From positions 1 through 51,357 of the forward strand of contig USBR01000001.1 of the NCBI GenBank assembly GCA_900552905.1: 51,357 bases of DNA, given 5' to 3'. The stretch comes from an uncultured Succinatimonas sp. (lineage in GTDB: Bacteria > Pseudomonadota > Gammaproteobacteria > Enterobacterales > Succinivibrionaceae). The notes beneath the pieces are model-generated. The model ran no database searches, was not told the DNA's origin, and saw only the letters and a program-made list of their open reading frames with translations. The position numbers were made by a program, and so were the translations under genes. Shown here in pieces: positions 33,787 to 42,463 of the stretch. Positions within the stretch are counted from its first letter, which is position 1. Each line of letters begins with the position of its first letter.

Positions 33787-34604
33787 CCGCGCGCTATGTA
33801 GTTTTTGGTAATCCCATCGCCCACTCGCTCTCGCCGCAAATTCATACCTATTTTGCGCAATTATGTAAGCAAGATATGGTCTATGAGCGCGTTTTAGTCC
33901 CTGAAGGTGAGTTTGCCTCCTTAGCCTCCAAAATGTTTAGTGAGTCTTTGTGTGGCTGTAATATCACCGTGCCCTGTAAGCTTGATGCTTATAATTTTGC
34001 CAATACTTTGACTGATTATGCTAAGGCCGCTAAAGCTGTAAATACGCTTAAGCGTTTAGAGGATGGCACTATTTTAGGTGATAATACCGACGGACGCGGT
34101 TTACTTGCCGATCTCGAGCGTTTAGGTTGTGAATTTCACGGTAAACGCATTCTCATTGTCGGTGCAGGTGGTGCCGCTCGCGGCATTATCTTGCCTTTAA
34201 TCGAGAAAAATCCTGAGTTTTTAGACATTGTCAATCGCAATGAGATGAAGGCTTTTGAGCTTGCTAAAGAGCATAGTGGGGCGCGTGTAGTCTTATATTC
34301 AAGCTTAAAGCCACAATACGATATTATTATCAATGCCACCTCAGCAAGCCTGCAAGGTATGCTGCCGCCAATTGCCGATGAGGTTTTAGGTGCAAGTGAT
34401 TTTGTCTACGATCTTATGTATAAGAGCGATGGCAAGACCGCTTTTGTCTCTAAAGCTTTAGCTTTAGGTGTCAAGCACTGCCATGACGGCTTTGGTATGC
34501 TTTTAGGACAAGCTGCTTTAAGTTTTGAGCTGTGGCGTGGAGTTAGACCTGATTTAGCTAAGACTTATCAGGAATTTGTCAAACGCTGTGGTCGCGATGC
34601 TTAA
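33783..34604 (+). CDS. aroE: Shikimate dehydrogenase
   Basis: This enzyme reduces 3-dehydroshikimate to shikimate with NADPH in the aromatic amino acid pathway. It has 273 residues. The shikimate site HSLSP (14-18), catalytic Lys66 (NITVPCKLDA) and Asp103 (GDNTDGRG) are present. The Rossmann motif is VGAGGAARG. It overlaps both tsaC (4 bases) and the likely rsmJ start (8 bases), so it is in an operon. Confidence 0.96.
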   Translation: MTARYVVFGNPIAHSLSPQIHTYFAQLCKQDMVYERVLVPEGEFASLASKMFSESLCGCNITVPCKLDAYNFANTLTDYAKAAKAVNTLKRLEDGTILGDNTDGRGLLADLERLGCEFHGKRILIVGAGGAARGIILPLIEKNPEFLDIVNRNEMKAFELAKEHSGARVVLYSSLKPQYDIIINATSASLQGMLPPIADEVLGASDFVYDLMYKSDGKTAFVSKALALGVKHCHDGFGMLLGQAALSFELWRGVRPDLAKTYQEFVKRCGRDA

Positions 34605-35340
34605 ATTTGAGCTTGATGATAATTATCCCTTTATCGCTGATGTCCTCGCTCTTCAGGATGCCTGTGCCTCCTTATATGTAGATAGGGAGGTCACGCTCTA
34701 TGCTAAAGAGCGTTTGGAACTGCGTTTTGCCGATCCTAAGCTTAAGCCCTTTTATTTAGATTGGACGCAGGGGTCGTGGCAATGGCGCTTTAAGCATTCA
34801 GGCAAACATTCTGAGGCTGTAGCCCGGGCTGTCATCGGTAAGCTTAAAGAGCCTGTAGTCGTCGATGCCACCGCCGGCTTAGGTCGCGACTCTTTAGTTT
34901 TGCAAAATGCCGGCGCGCAGGTCTTTATGTTTGAGCGCAATCCCCTAGTGTGGCTGTTTTTACAGGCAGCGCGCTTTAATGCTTTGCAAAATGATGCCTT
35001 TGTTGCGAGCTTTCCTCAGGGTTTGCCTACCCTCATGCCCTATGGTACGTATTTAGATTATGCTAGAACTCACCAAGACTTTAGCTGTGAGGTAGTCTAT
35101 TATGATCCGATGTTCCCTAGCCGCCAAAAAAGCGCGCAGGTCAAAAAGGATATGCAGATCTTCCACAGTATTGTCGGTAAGGATGAGGATAGCTTAAGCT
35201 ATGCGCACAGTCTCATACAGTTGCCTAAGTTTAGAACTGTAATTAAGCGCCCTGATAGTGCCCCACCGCTTATCCCTTGTGATTATAGTGTCGACGGTAA
35301 GGCCTGTCATTTTGATTGCTATGTGAGCAAAAAAGCCTAG
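34597..35340 (+). CDS. rsmJ: 16S rRNA (guanine-1516 N2) methyltransferase RsmJ
   Basis: This SAM-dependent enzyme methylates G1516 of 16S rRNA. It has 247 residues from the ATG at 34597 (E. coli 250). TTG and GTG codons slightly upstream are alternatives. The SAM site VDATAGLGRDSLVL, the FERNPLV segment and the catalytic YYDPMFPSRQKSAQVKKDM stretch closely match YhiQ/RsmJ. The start overlaps the aroE stop by 8 bases. The stop shares CTAG with the convergent ModA-like gene. Confidence 0.94.
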   Translation: MLKFELDDNYPFIADVLALQDACASLYVDREVTLYAKERLELRFADPKLKPFYLDWTQGSWQWRFKHSGKHSEAVARAVIGKLKEPVVVDATAGLGRDSLVLQNAGAQVFMFERNPLVWLFLQAARFNALQNDAFVASFPQGLPTLMPYGTYLDYARTHQDFSCEVVYYDPMFPSRQKSAQVKKDMQIFHSIVGKDEDSLSYAHSLIQLPKFRTVIKRPDSAPPLIPCDYSVDGKACHFDCYVSKKA

Positions 35341-36080
35341 AGGCGCGCAAAGCCTGCCTGTATAAAGTAATTTAAGGCGCGCGTATCTTCGGCTAAGAAT
35401 TTTATCAAAGTCTCAACATCGCGCGGATTTTTACTGTCTTTAAGGGGAATGGCATAATAGGTCAAATCCTGATAATTTTCGCGCGGTACCTGCCAATAGG
35501 AGCCCTGGGCTTTACCATCTTTGACAATGAGGGGCTTAGATAAAAAGCCACATTGTACATTGCCTGAGGATACCATAGCATAGACTTGATATTCGTGATT
35601 AGCTCTATAGATATGGCCTATAAGATAATCAGTAGGGAAGTTATTTTTAGAGACAATACTATGGGTAGCAAAGCCTACCGGAGTGAGACGTGGATCGGCA
35701 AGCGCTATGGATTTAAGGCGTTTAGCACTTACAGCAGCTGCGGTTTTATCTAAAAGTGTAGGATCGGCAGACCAGAGAATAAGTGGAGCTCGGACTAGAG
35801 CTCTTTTGTTTATTTGTGCTTTGCCGGAGCGAATTAAGAGGGCGGGTAATTTTTCATCATAAGCGATGACAAGATCGCACTTTTCCTCGTGATTGGCAAT
35901 CTTAGCGTAGATATCGGTGGCGGTAGCATAGCTAGCCTTAAAGTCTATAGGAGCAATGGTGGCAATAGCTTCAAGGGCACTATAGGTCTGTGGGACTGCA
36001 CAGACCTTTAAGGGTTGCGCGACAGCCTGCAGGCTCAGCAGGCTTAAGATTAAAATTAACTTTTCAATTGTTTTTCGCAT
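35337..36080 (-). CDS. ModA-like periplasmic substrate-binding protein
   Basis: This is a predicted periplasmic binding protein of 247 residues. The signal peptide spans about residues 1-21 (cleavage near AVA-QPL). The overall pattern resembles molybdate-binding ModA: an N-terminal LKVCAVPQTYSALEAIA strand-helix, KSIALADPRLTPVGFAT, QCGFLSKPLIV and a C-terminal LIKFLAEDTRALNYFIQAGF helix pair. The ligand-binding serines of ModA are not clearly conserved, so the substrate is unknown. No modB or modC is nearby. The start overlaps the preceding symporter gene by 25 bases, which suggests translational coupling. The stop overlaps that of rsmJ. Confidence 0.68.
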   Translation of the reverse strand: MRKTIEKLILILSLLSLQAVAQPLKVCAVPQTYSALEAIATIAPIDFKASYATATDIYAKIANHEEKCDLVIAYDEKLPALLIRSGKAQINKRALVRAPLILWSADPTLLDKTAAAVSAKRLKSIALADPRLTPVGFATHSIVSKNNFPTDYLIGHIYRANHEYQVYAMVSSGNVQCGFLSKPLIVKDGKAQGSYWQVPRENYQDLTYYAIPLKDSKNPRDVETLIKFLAEDTRALNYFIQAGFARL

Positions 36081-37909
36081 TTTAAGATTCTGTCAGTAAT
36101 TTCAAGGCTCGAGCCTGCAGATCTGAGCTTATCAGCAAAGCCTGGTATATTTAAAATTACGGACAGCTGTCCTAATAAATTTAAATGCGAGACATGATCA
36201 TCAGGGGTAGCCAGCATAAAAATGAGATCACATTTTTTACCATCTGGGGCCCCAAAATCAAGTGCTTTTTCAAGTGTGGCTACCGCTAGGGCCATACGGC
36301 GAATCCCAGGACCGCGCGCGTGCGGAATGGCAATACCCTCGGCAATGCCTGCCGGGTTTTCCTGCATTTTCAGTCTTATCATTTCAAGATAATCTTTTTT
36401 AGAGCTGATAGCGGAAACCTTATAGAGGCGATCGGCCATTTGCGATAATACCTCATCGACACTTTCGGCTTTTAAATTCCAAATTACCGCTTCATTATCT
36501 AAGGCATAACGTAAGGGGAAGGTCGAACTTTTTTTGATGAAATTGTCATTTTGTGTTTTAAAAAGCTCAACGGTATTTAAAATATTTTGGAAAAAATCGC
36601 CATGTAAACGGTATTTAGTCAAATAAATGATCAGCATTAAAATGCTTAAAATCACGCCGATGACGAGAATAAAGCGGACTGATAATAAGTATGAAGGCTG
36701 TTTAATCTGACTTAAAAGCACACTGACAATATTAAAGGAGAAGTCAGAGATCATTAAAGCCACCACTAAACCTAATTTAGCTGAGGCGGTTTGTAAGGCA
36801 AAAACAATGCCTTCAGTACGGATATTATGTCTAAATTCACCATAATCGACGCAGTCAGAACTCATTACAGTAGTCGAGGCAATTGACCAGGCCATACCTA
36901 AGCCTGAGACACAATAGGCAATGGTGAATAGATTGAAATTGCCATATTGTTGCGGGTTCGTGAAGATCATGAGCGTATAACCTGCGGCCATAAGCACAAA
37001 GGAGCAGATGATCACAAAGCGCCGGGAGAAGACCTGACAGCAATTTCTATATAAAGAGAAACCTAAAAAGCCGGCAATAGCGCCCGGTAAGAGAAAATCT
37101 GAGGCAAGTGAAATATTCGGGCTTTTAGTGAAGAAAAAGAGGATAAGCGAGCTATTTATCGTCAATAAAATCAATTGCTGTAAGAAGGATATCAGGGCAA
37201 TGACTATCAATTGATCGTTATGACAAACAAGCTCGCCGAGCTTTTGCAGACTGATATTCTTGCGCGGGCGATCACGGGTTCTGTCGGTGATGCTAAGAAT
37301 TGTCAGCATTATCGAGGCGATAAAGATGCAAGCTATAATGGCGGCAAATAGCGAAAAGTAATCGTGCGTAAAATTATATTTAGTGCGCAGTAAATATAAA
37401 GCCGGCAGTCCTCCTAAAAGCATTAATTGTGAGCCGACTATGGCGCCAGCACGCGGAATGGCGGTCATTCTTTCACGGGTAGCACTATCGGTACCAAAGG
37501 TCGGAATGAGGCCCCAAAAGGCGATATCGTGAATTGAATAAAATAAGGTCCATAAGAGATAGGTGACAATAATATAGGCATAGAGAGCTAAGCCCTCTAA
37601 AGACGGCACATTGAACATGAGGACGGTCAATATGGCCGCGCCTATACCGCCACAGAGTAAGGCGGGTTTGAATTTACCAAAACGGCAATAAAATCTATCA
37701 AAAAACCAGCCGATGATGACATCATCTAAAGCATCGACAATTCTGATAAGGAAGAAGGCAGTAGTGATAAAGGAGAGCGGGAGCACGAGTACCTGATCTA
37801 GGTACAATAGGTAAAATACTGAAACCAGTATATATACCATATCTTTGCCTACGGCCCCCAAGCCGTAACCGAGCTTTTCGCTCCATGAGGGTCTATTGTT
37901 GATAAGCAT
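36056..37909 (-). CDS. GPH-family sugar:cation symporter fused to a type-2 PTS EIIA domain
   Basis: This is a 617-residue fusion. Residues 1-440 are a melibiose-permease-like symporter with about 12 membrane helices. GLGAVGKDM, RIVDALDDVIIG and RFGKFKPAL are recognisable, as are the cation-site acids Asp59 and Asp63 (MelB Asp55 and Asp59), Asp128 (HDIAFWGLIP), VDYGEF and Lys378 (MelB Lys377). After a linker, residues about 465-615 form an EIIA domain of the fructose/mannitol/Ntr type with the phosphorylation motif GIAIPHARG, His530. LacS of streptococci has a similar layout, but with a glucose-type EIIA. The domain probably regulates transport through phosphorylation by HPr or NPr. The sugar is unknown. 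The gene follows glmS after a 102-base gap holding inverted repeats. Confidence 0.88.
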   Translation of the reverse strand: MLINNRPSWSEKLGYGLGAVGKDMVYILVSVFYLLYLDQVLVLPLSFITTAFFLIRIVDALDDVIIGWFFDRFYCRFGKFKPALLCGGIGAAILTVLMFNVPSLEGLALYAYIIVTYLLWTLFYSIHDIAFWGLIPTFGTDSATRERMTAIPRAGAIVGSQLMLLGGLPALYLLRTKYNFTHDYFSLFAAIIACIFIASIMLTILSITDRTRDRPRKNISLQKLGELVCHNDQLIVIALISFLQQLILLTINSSLILFFFTKSPNISLASDFLLPGAIAGFLGFSLYRNCCQVFSRRFVIICSFVLMAAGYTLMIFTNPQQYGNFNLFTIAYCVSGLGMAWSIASTTVMSSDCVDYGEFRHNIRTEGIVFALQTASAKLGLVVALMISDFSFNIVSVLLSQIKQPSYLLSVRFILVIGVILSILMLIIYLTKYRLHGDFFQNILNTVELFKTQNDNFIKKSSTFPLRYALDNEAVIWNLKAESVDEVLSQMADRLYKVSAISSKKDYLEMIRLKMQENPAGIAEGIAIPHARGPGIRRMALAVATLEKALDFGAPDGKKCDLIFMLATPDDHVSHLNLLGQLSVILNIPGFADKLRSAGSSLEITDRILKCEKQLKS

Positions 37910-37924
37910 ATTCTTTGCCTAAGT

Positions 37925-37984
37925 GTGGCTCTCTTTATATTGAAGTTTTTGTTGGAAAATCAACAATATTAATGGAAGAGCCAC
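37925..37984. repeat. Nested inverted repeats between glmS and the symporter gene
   Basis: The outer arms GTGGCTCT (37925-37932) and AGAGCCAC (37977-37984) enclose ATATTG/CAATAT (37937-37942 and 37964-37969) and TTGTTG/CAACAA (37949-37954 and 37961-37966). No T-run follows on the minus strand, so it is not a typical terminator. It may be an operator pair or an RNA structure controlling the symporter gene. Confidence 0.45.
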
Positions 37985-38011
37985 GAACTTTAAACATTCT
38001 TATGCCAAAAA

Positions 38012-39841
38012 TTATTCCACGGTCACAGATTTAGCTAAATTGCGAGGTTGATCAACATCAGTACCGTTGATAACAGCGCAATGATAGGCTAAAAGCTGTA
38101 GCGGAATGGTAAAGAGAATGGGCTGTAAAATTTCCGGACAATCACAGAGGGAAATGACACGGGTATTGAGATCAGCCTTTAAAGCACTGTCCTCAGAATT
38201 GAAGATATAGAGCTTACCGCCACGGGCACGCACTTCTTCAATATTAGAGACTAATTTACCCATAAGGGCATTATCCGGGGCCACCACCACAACGGGCATA
38301 TTGCGATCGATAAGCGCAATCGGGCCGTGCTTAAGTTCACCGGCAGCATAGCCTTCAGCGTGGATATAGCTGATTTCCTTAAGTTTTAAAGCGCCCTCTA
38401 AGGCGATAGGGTACATGACACCACGGCCTAAGAACAGGCAGTGATGCTTGTCAGCAAATTCCGAGGCTAATTGTAAAATTTCCTGATCTTTAGCTAAGAA
38501 TTTCTCGCATAAGGACGGTAATTGTCTTAAGGAGGTGATGATTTGTGCGCGTTTATCCTCATCTAAGCTCTGTTTTTGTTTAGCTAGGAGTAAAGCGAGC
38601 ATTAACAGGCTTAAAAGCTGTGTGGTAAAGGCCTTAGTGGAGGCGACACCGATCTCAGCACCAGCACGGGTGAGCAAGGTAAAGTCAGACTCGCGCACTA
38701 AGGAGGAGCCGTTGACATTACAGATGCATAGGGAGTGCTTATAGCCTTGCTCTTTAGCTAAACGCAGTGAGGCTAAGGTATCAGCCGTTTCACCTGACTG
38801 TGAGATGGTGATAAAGAGGCTATTTTTACGCACTACAGCATGGCGATAGCGATATTCAGAGGCGATATCGATATTGCAGGGAACTCCGGTTAGCTCTTCA
38901 AACCAATATTTACCGACGAGACCGGCATGGAAAGAAGTACCACAGGCGACAATCTGAATATTATCGATATCTACAAGACTATCATCCTTAAGGCCAATAA
39001 TGGTGTCGTTTTTAACTGTAGTTTCATCTAAGCGTTCGAGCATGGTATTGCGCAGAGCATCAGGCTGCTCATAGATCTCTTTTTGCATATAATGATCAAA
39101 AGCGCCTTTAGAAATGCTCTCGGCATCGATCTCCGTTTCCTGAGCCTTTTTCTCATGACGCTGACCATCAAGACCACAGACCTCGATGCTTTCAGTGGTG
39201 ATCACTGCCATCTCGCGCTCATCAAGATAGATGAAATTGCGGGTTACCGGTAATAAGGCTAAGACGTCGGAGGCTACAAAGTTCTCACCAATACCTAAAC
39301 CGATGACGAGCGGAGAGCCACAACGGGCTACATATAAAACTCCCTCTTCATTTTTATCGATAAGCGCAATAGCATAGGAGCCATGCACCTCATTGAGAGC
39401 CTTAAGTAAGGCTTCTTTGAGATTAGCACTGTCTTTTTGATGAGAATGAATGAGGCATAATAAAACCTCAGTATCAGTCTCAGACTTAAAGCTATAGCCA
39501 AGAGCTAGGAGCTTTGCCTTGATTTCCTTGAAGTTTTCAATAATGCCATTGTGCACTAAGGCTAAATTATCATAAATATGCGGGTGGGCATTAGTGACTG
39601 AAGGTACACCATGAGTAGCCCAACGGGTATGGGCAATACCTAGATGGCCTAAAGCACCGTGCTCTTTGACTTCTAAAGTCAAAGAGGCCACTTTAGAGGT
39701 GGTTTTTAGACAATTGAATTTATGCTCAGCAAGCGTACAAATACCGGCGCTGTCATAACCGCGGTATTCAAGACGTGACAGGCCAGTAAGCAAGATGGGG
39801 GCGACATTTCTTTGCGCTGTGGCGCCGACAATTCCGCACAT
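38012..39841 (-). CDS. glmS: Glutamine-fructose-6-phosphate aminotransferase GlmS
   Basis: This enzyme makes glucosamine-6-phosphate from fructose-6-phosphate and glutamine, the first step to cell wall and lipopolysaccharide amino sugars. It has 609 residues, as in E. coli. The N-terminal glutaminase begins MCGIVG, with Cys2 as nucleophile, and has the HTRWATHG motif. Two SIS sugar-isomerase domains follow (SQSGETADTL, EGALKLKEISYIHAEG), and the C-terminus is DQPRNLAKSVTVE. It starts 2 bases after glmU. No glmS ribozyme is expected or seen. Confidence 0.97.
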   Translation of the reverse strand: MCGIVGATAQRNVAPILLTGLSRLEYRGYDSAGICTLAEHKFNCLKTTSKVASLTLEVKEHGALGHLGIAHTRWATHGVPSVTNAHPHIYDNLALVHNGIIENFKEIKAKLLALGYSFKSETDTEVLLCLIHSHQKDSANLKEALLKALNEVHGSYAIALIDKNEEGVLYVARCGSPLVIGLGIGENFVASDVLALLPVTRNFIYLDEREMAVITTESIEVCGLDGQRHEKKAQETEIDAESISKGAFDHYMQKEIYEQPDALRNTMLERLDETTVKNDTIIGLKDDSLVDIDNIQIVACGTSFHAGLVGKYWFEELTGVPCNIDIASEYRYRHAVVRKNSLFITISQSGETADTLASLRLAKEQGYKHSLCICNVNGSSLVRESDFTLLTRAGAEIGVASTKAFTTQLLSLLMLALLLAKQKQSLDEDKRAQIITSLRQLPSLCEKFLAKDQEILQLASEFADKHHCLFLGRGVMYPIALEGALKLKEISYIHAEGYAAGELKHGPIALIDRNMPVVVVAPDNALMGKLVSNIEEVRARGGKLYIFNSEDSALKADLNTRVISLCDCPEILQPILFTIPLQLLAYHCAVINGTDVDQPRNLAKSVTVE

Positions 39842-39843
39842 AA

Positions 39844-41238
39844 TTATTTCTCCGCTTTAATTTTATGAGGGCGCTGATAGTTTTCTTTAATCGTACTTTC
39901 ACAACGAGTTAGAACTAAGCATCCTTTAGTTAATTGAGTTCTATGGGTGACGGTGGTACCAGCGGCAATGGTGACGCCTTCAGGTACAGTTACCGGCGCT
40001 ACGAGCTGCGAGTCTGAGCCGACAAAGACATCATCCCCGATGATGGTCTTAAATTTATTAGCACCATCATAATTACAGGTAATGGTACCAGCACCGATAT
40101 TGACCTCATTACCGATGGTAGCATCACCTAGGTAGCTCAAATGTCCAGCCTTAGTACCGACACCGAGATAGGATTTTTTGATCTCCACAAAGTTACCGAC
40201 GTGAGCCTTTTTATCTAAGGTGACGCCCGGGCGTAGACGGGTGAAAGGTCCAACAGTGGTGTCTTCACCTAATTGTGATTGCTCCATGACGGTATAAGGG
40301 GAGATGATCGCGCCATCGGCAATAGTGCAATCAGAGATGACACAGCCTGCGCCAATGACGACATTATTACCGATCTTAACCTTGCCTTTGATAATGACAT
40401 TGATATCGATAAAGTCATCGCGACCGTGTTCGAGGCTACCTCTGAGATCAAAGCGCTGAGGATCGGCCATAGAGACGCCTTCATCCATAAGTCTTAAGGC
40501 TTGACGGTACTGATATAGACGTTCGACAACAGACAACTGACGTTTGCTATTAACACCTGAGAGCATCTCAAAGTCAGGGGCAATCTCGACCCCGACCTCT
40601 TGGCCTTCAGAGGCTAAAAGGCCAGCTAAATCAGTTAGATAATATTCACCCTGAGCATTGTGGTTTTGAATTTTAGGAATATAGTCAAGCAGGATCTGCG
40701 CTTTAGCAATAATGATCCCGGTATTGATTTCACAGATCTTACGGGTTTGCTCATCAGCATCCTTTTGCTCGACAATTTTCAATAAATTGTGCTGGGCATT
40801 GCGGACGATACGGCCGTAACCTGTGGGATCTGAGGCGATGGCACTGAGGACCATCAAGGGCTTGTGTGCAAGCTTTTGATAGAGATCTAAGAGGGTCTCT
40901 TTAGGGGTCAGCGGGGTATCGCCATATAAGACCATGACATCATTTTTAGGCTCAATCTTAGGTAAGGCCATAGCGACAGCATGGGCTGTGCCTAATTGTT
41001 CTTTTTGTAAGACGGTGTCTACATTGATAGCATCTAAGCTTAAAGTCTTTAAATAATCTTCAACTAATTCACAGCCATGACCGATAACTACGTGAATGGC
41101 TTCAGGCTTAAGCTCACAGGCGGTCTTGATGACGTGACCGAGCATCGGCATGCCGGCAACCTCGTGTAAAACCTTAGGCTTATCAGAATGCATGCGGCTT
41201 CCCTTGCCGGCAGCTAAGATTACAATTTCAAGTGCCAT
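39844..41238 (-). CDS. glmU: Bifunctional GlmU, N-acetylglucosamine-1-phosphate uridyltransferase and acetyltransferase
   Basis: This enzyme acetylates glucosamine-1-phosphate and then forms UDP-N-acetylglucosamine. It has 464 residues (E. coli 456). The pyrophosphorylase domain has LAAGKGSRMHSDKPKVLH at the N-terminus. The left-handed beta-helix acetyltransferase domain is made of hexapeptide repeats and includes RLRPGVTL, NFVEIKKSYLG and NIGAGTITCNYDG. It lies between lgt and glmS with 2-base gaps on each side, so the three genes form one operon. Confidence 0.97.
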   Translation of the reverse strand: MALEIVILAAGKGSRMHSDKPKVLHEVAGMPMLGHVIKTACELKPEAIHVVIGHGCELVEDYLKTLSLDAINVDTVLQKEQLGTAHAVAMALPKIEPKNDVMVLYGDTPLTPKETLLDLYQKLAHKPLMVLSAIASDPTGYGRIVRNAQHNLLKIVEQKDADEQTRKICEINTGIIIAKAQILLDYIPKIQNHNAQGEYYLTDLAGLLASEGQEVGVEIAPDFEMLSGVNSKRQLSVVERLYQYRQALRLMDEGVSMADPQRFDLRGSLEHGRDDFIDINVIIKGKVKIGNNVVIGAGCVISDCTIADGAIISPYTVMEQSQLGEDTTVGPFTRLRPGVTLDKKAHVGNFVEIKKSYLGVGTKAGHLSYLGDATIGNEVNIGAGTITCNYDGANKFKTIIGDDVFVGSDSQLVAPVTVPEGVTIAAGTTVTHRTQLTKGCLVLTRCESTIKENYQRPHKIKAEK

Positions 41239-41240
41239 AG

Positions 41241-42026
41241 CTAATGCTCCTTTTTCTGGCGGTGATAGGCATAAATAATGACGGCAAGGCCCGCAAGAAT
41301 AAAGGGCACACTCAGATATTGACCGACGGTAAAGATAGTACCGGTACTATAGTCAGCCTGCTCCATCTTAAAGGGCTCAATCAATATGCGACTGCCGAAG
41401 ACTAAAATAAATAACAAGCCAAAAATCAATCCATGGGGACGTTTTTTAAAGTTAAAGTAGATGAGGCTTAAAACGATAAAGGTAATTAAATAGGCACAGG
41501 CCTCGTAAAGTTGTGCCGGATGGCGCGGGAAGGTCTCACCTAATCTTGCAAAGATTACGCCATAATCGCCATGAGTGGGTATACCTAAAATTTCGGAATT
41601 AGTGAAATTGCCGCAACGGATCAGAGTGGAGACTAGAGATACCGGGATACTTAGCATATCTAACATTTCTAAGAGCCGGTATTGATAGCGGCGGCAGAAG
41701 ATGAAGACGGTGATGAGCACACCGACAGTACCACCATGACTTGCAAGTCCGCCATGCCAGATTTTTAAGATTTCTAGCGGATGGCTTAAATAGAAATCCG
41801 GCTCATAGAAGAAGCAATGTCCTAAACGGGCACCGATGACGGTACCGAAGAAGACTAAAACTAAAAGTTTATCTAGATCCTCAGTTTTGTATTGCAGTTT
41901 TTTGAACATATATTGCATGAGGAAATAGCCGATGATAAAGCCAAAGGAAAATAAAAGACCGTACCATCTGATACTTATAGGGCCTAGGCTCAATACAAGA
42001 GGCTCGATATTTGAAACAAATAGCAT
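41241..42026 (-). CDS. lgt: Prolipoprotein diacylglyceryl transferase
   Basis: This inner membrane enzyme adds diacylglycerol from phosphatidylglycerol to the lipobox cysteine of prolipoproteins. It has 261 residues with about seven membrane helices. The conserved HGGLASHGG segment is present. The Lgt signature, GRxGNFxNxE in most members, reads RCGNFTNSEILG, keeping the Arg, Asn and Glu. It is the first gene of the lgt-glmU-glmS unit. Confidence 0.95.
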   Translation of the reverse strand: MLFVSNIEPLVLSLGPISIRWYGLLFSFGFIIGYFLMQYMFKKLQYKTEDLDKLLVLVFFGTVIGARLGHCFFYEPDFYLSHPLEILKIWHGGLASHGGTVGVLITVFIFCRRYQYRLLEMLDMLSIPVSLVSTLIRCGNFTNSEILGIPTHGDYGVIFARLGETFPRHPAQLYEACAYLITFIVLSLIYFNFKKRPHGLIFGLLFILVFGSRILIEPFKMEQADYSTGTIFTVGQYLSVPFILAGLAVIIYAYHRQKKEH

Positions 42027-42043
42027 TTGTTGATCCTAAAATC

Positions 42044-42052
42044 TGCTAAAAT
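42044..42052 (+). promoter_or_regulatory. Promoter of the small membrane protein gene, extended -10
   Basis: TGCTAAAAT is an extended -10 element on the plus strand, about 34 bases before the start at 42086. Together with 42066-42074 it forms a perfect 9-bp inverted repeat. Confidence 0.45.
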
Positions 42053-42065
42053 TTAATATCATTTT

Positions 42066-42074
42066 ATTTTAGCA
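42066..42074 (-). promoter_or_regulatory. lgt operon promoter, extended -10
   Basis: On the minus strand TGCTAAAAT lies about 40 bases before the lgt start. It faces the plus-strand copy at 42044-42052, and both predicted starts fall near 42059, so the two promoters may exclude each other. Confidence 0.45.
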
Positions 42075-42085
42075 CAAGAAATTTA

Positions 42086-42463
42086 ATGCCTACTTTTACT
42101 TTACATGCTAGCGAGTCTTTTTGCGGCGGTGTGGGGGTGACCTTATTTGTCCTAGGTCTTATCACACTTTTTATCCCTCGTCATTTTCGTCTAGGCGTTG
42201 TTGCCATGTGCTGTGGCAATATTTTCTTTGTTATGGCCATAGCTTTTCCTAAAAAAATTGCTGAATTTTGTCAAAGTTTAGGCTTTGAGGATGCAACTCT
42301 CAGTGAGGATTTGCGCTATCTAGGTGTTTTAGTAGGATTGCTTTTATCGGCATTATTGTATTTCCTCTCTAGGGCCCACTTAGTCAAGCCTAAAGCACAA
42401 AGTGCTAACGCTCAGCTCACGAGTGCTCAGCATAAGAGTAAATCTAAGATCGAGCCTAAATGA
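42086..42463 (+). CDS. Small membrane protein of unknown function
   Basis: I do not recognise this 125-residue protein. It has about three hydrophobic segments (around residues 14-30, 35-53 and 78-95) and a basic, Ala/Gln/Ser/Lys-rich C-terminal tail (KSKSKIEPK). No signal peptide or enzymatic motif is visible. It overlaps the phosphopantetheinyl transferase gene by 4 bases (ATGA), which supports its being a real, translated gene. It is divergent from lgt. Confidence 0.65.
   Translation: MPTFTLHASESFCGGVGVTLFVLGLITLFIPRHFRLGVVAMCCGNIFFVMAIAFPKKIAEFCQSLGFEDATLSEDLRYLGVLVGLLLSALLYFLSRAHLVKPKAQSANAQLTSAQHKSKSKIEPK

Noticed and set aside
37910..38011. Intrinsic terminator after glmS
   Set aside because: The inverted repeats there have long interior distances and no T-run on the minus strand, so they do not look like a terminator.
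38012..39841. glmS ribozyme or riboswitch
   Set aside because: glmS begins 2 bases after glmU, which leaves no leader to hold the element. That element belongs mainly to Gram-positive bacteria.
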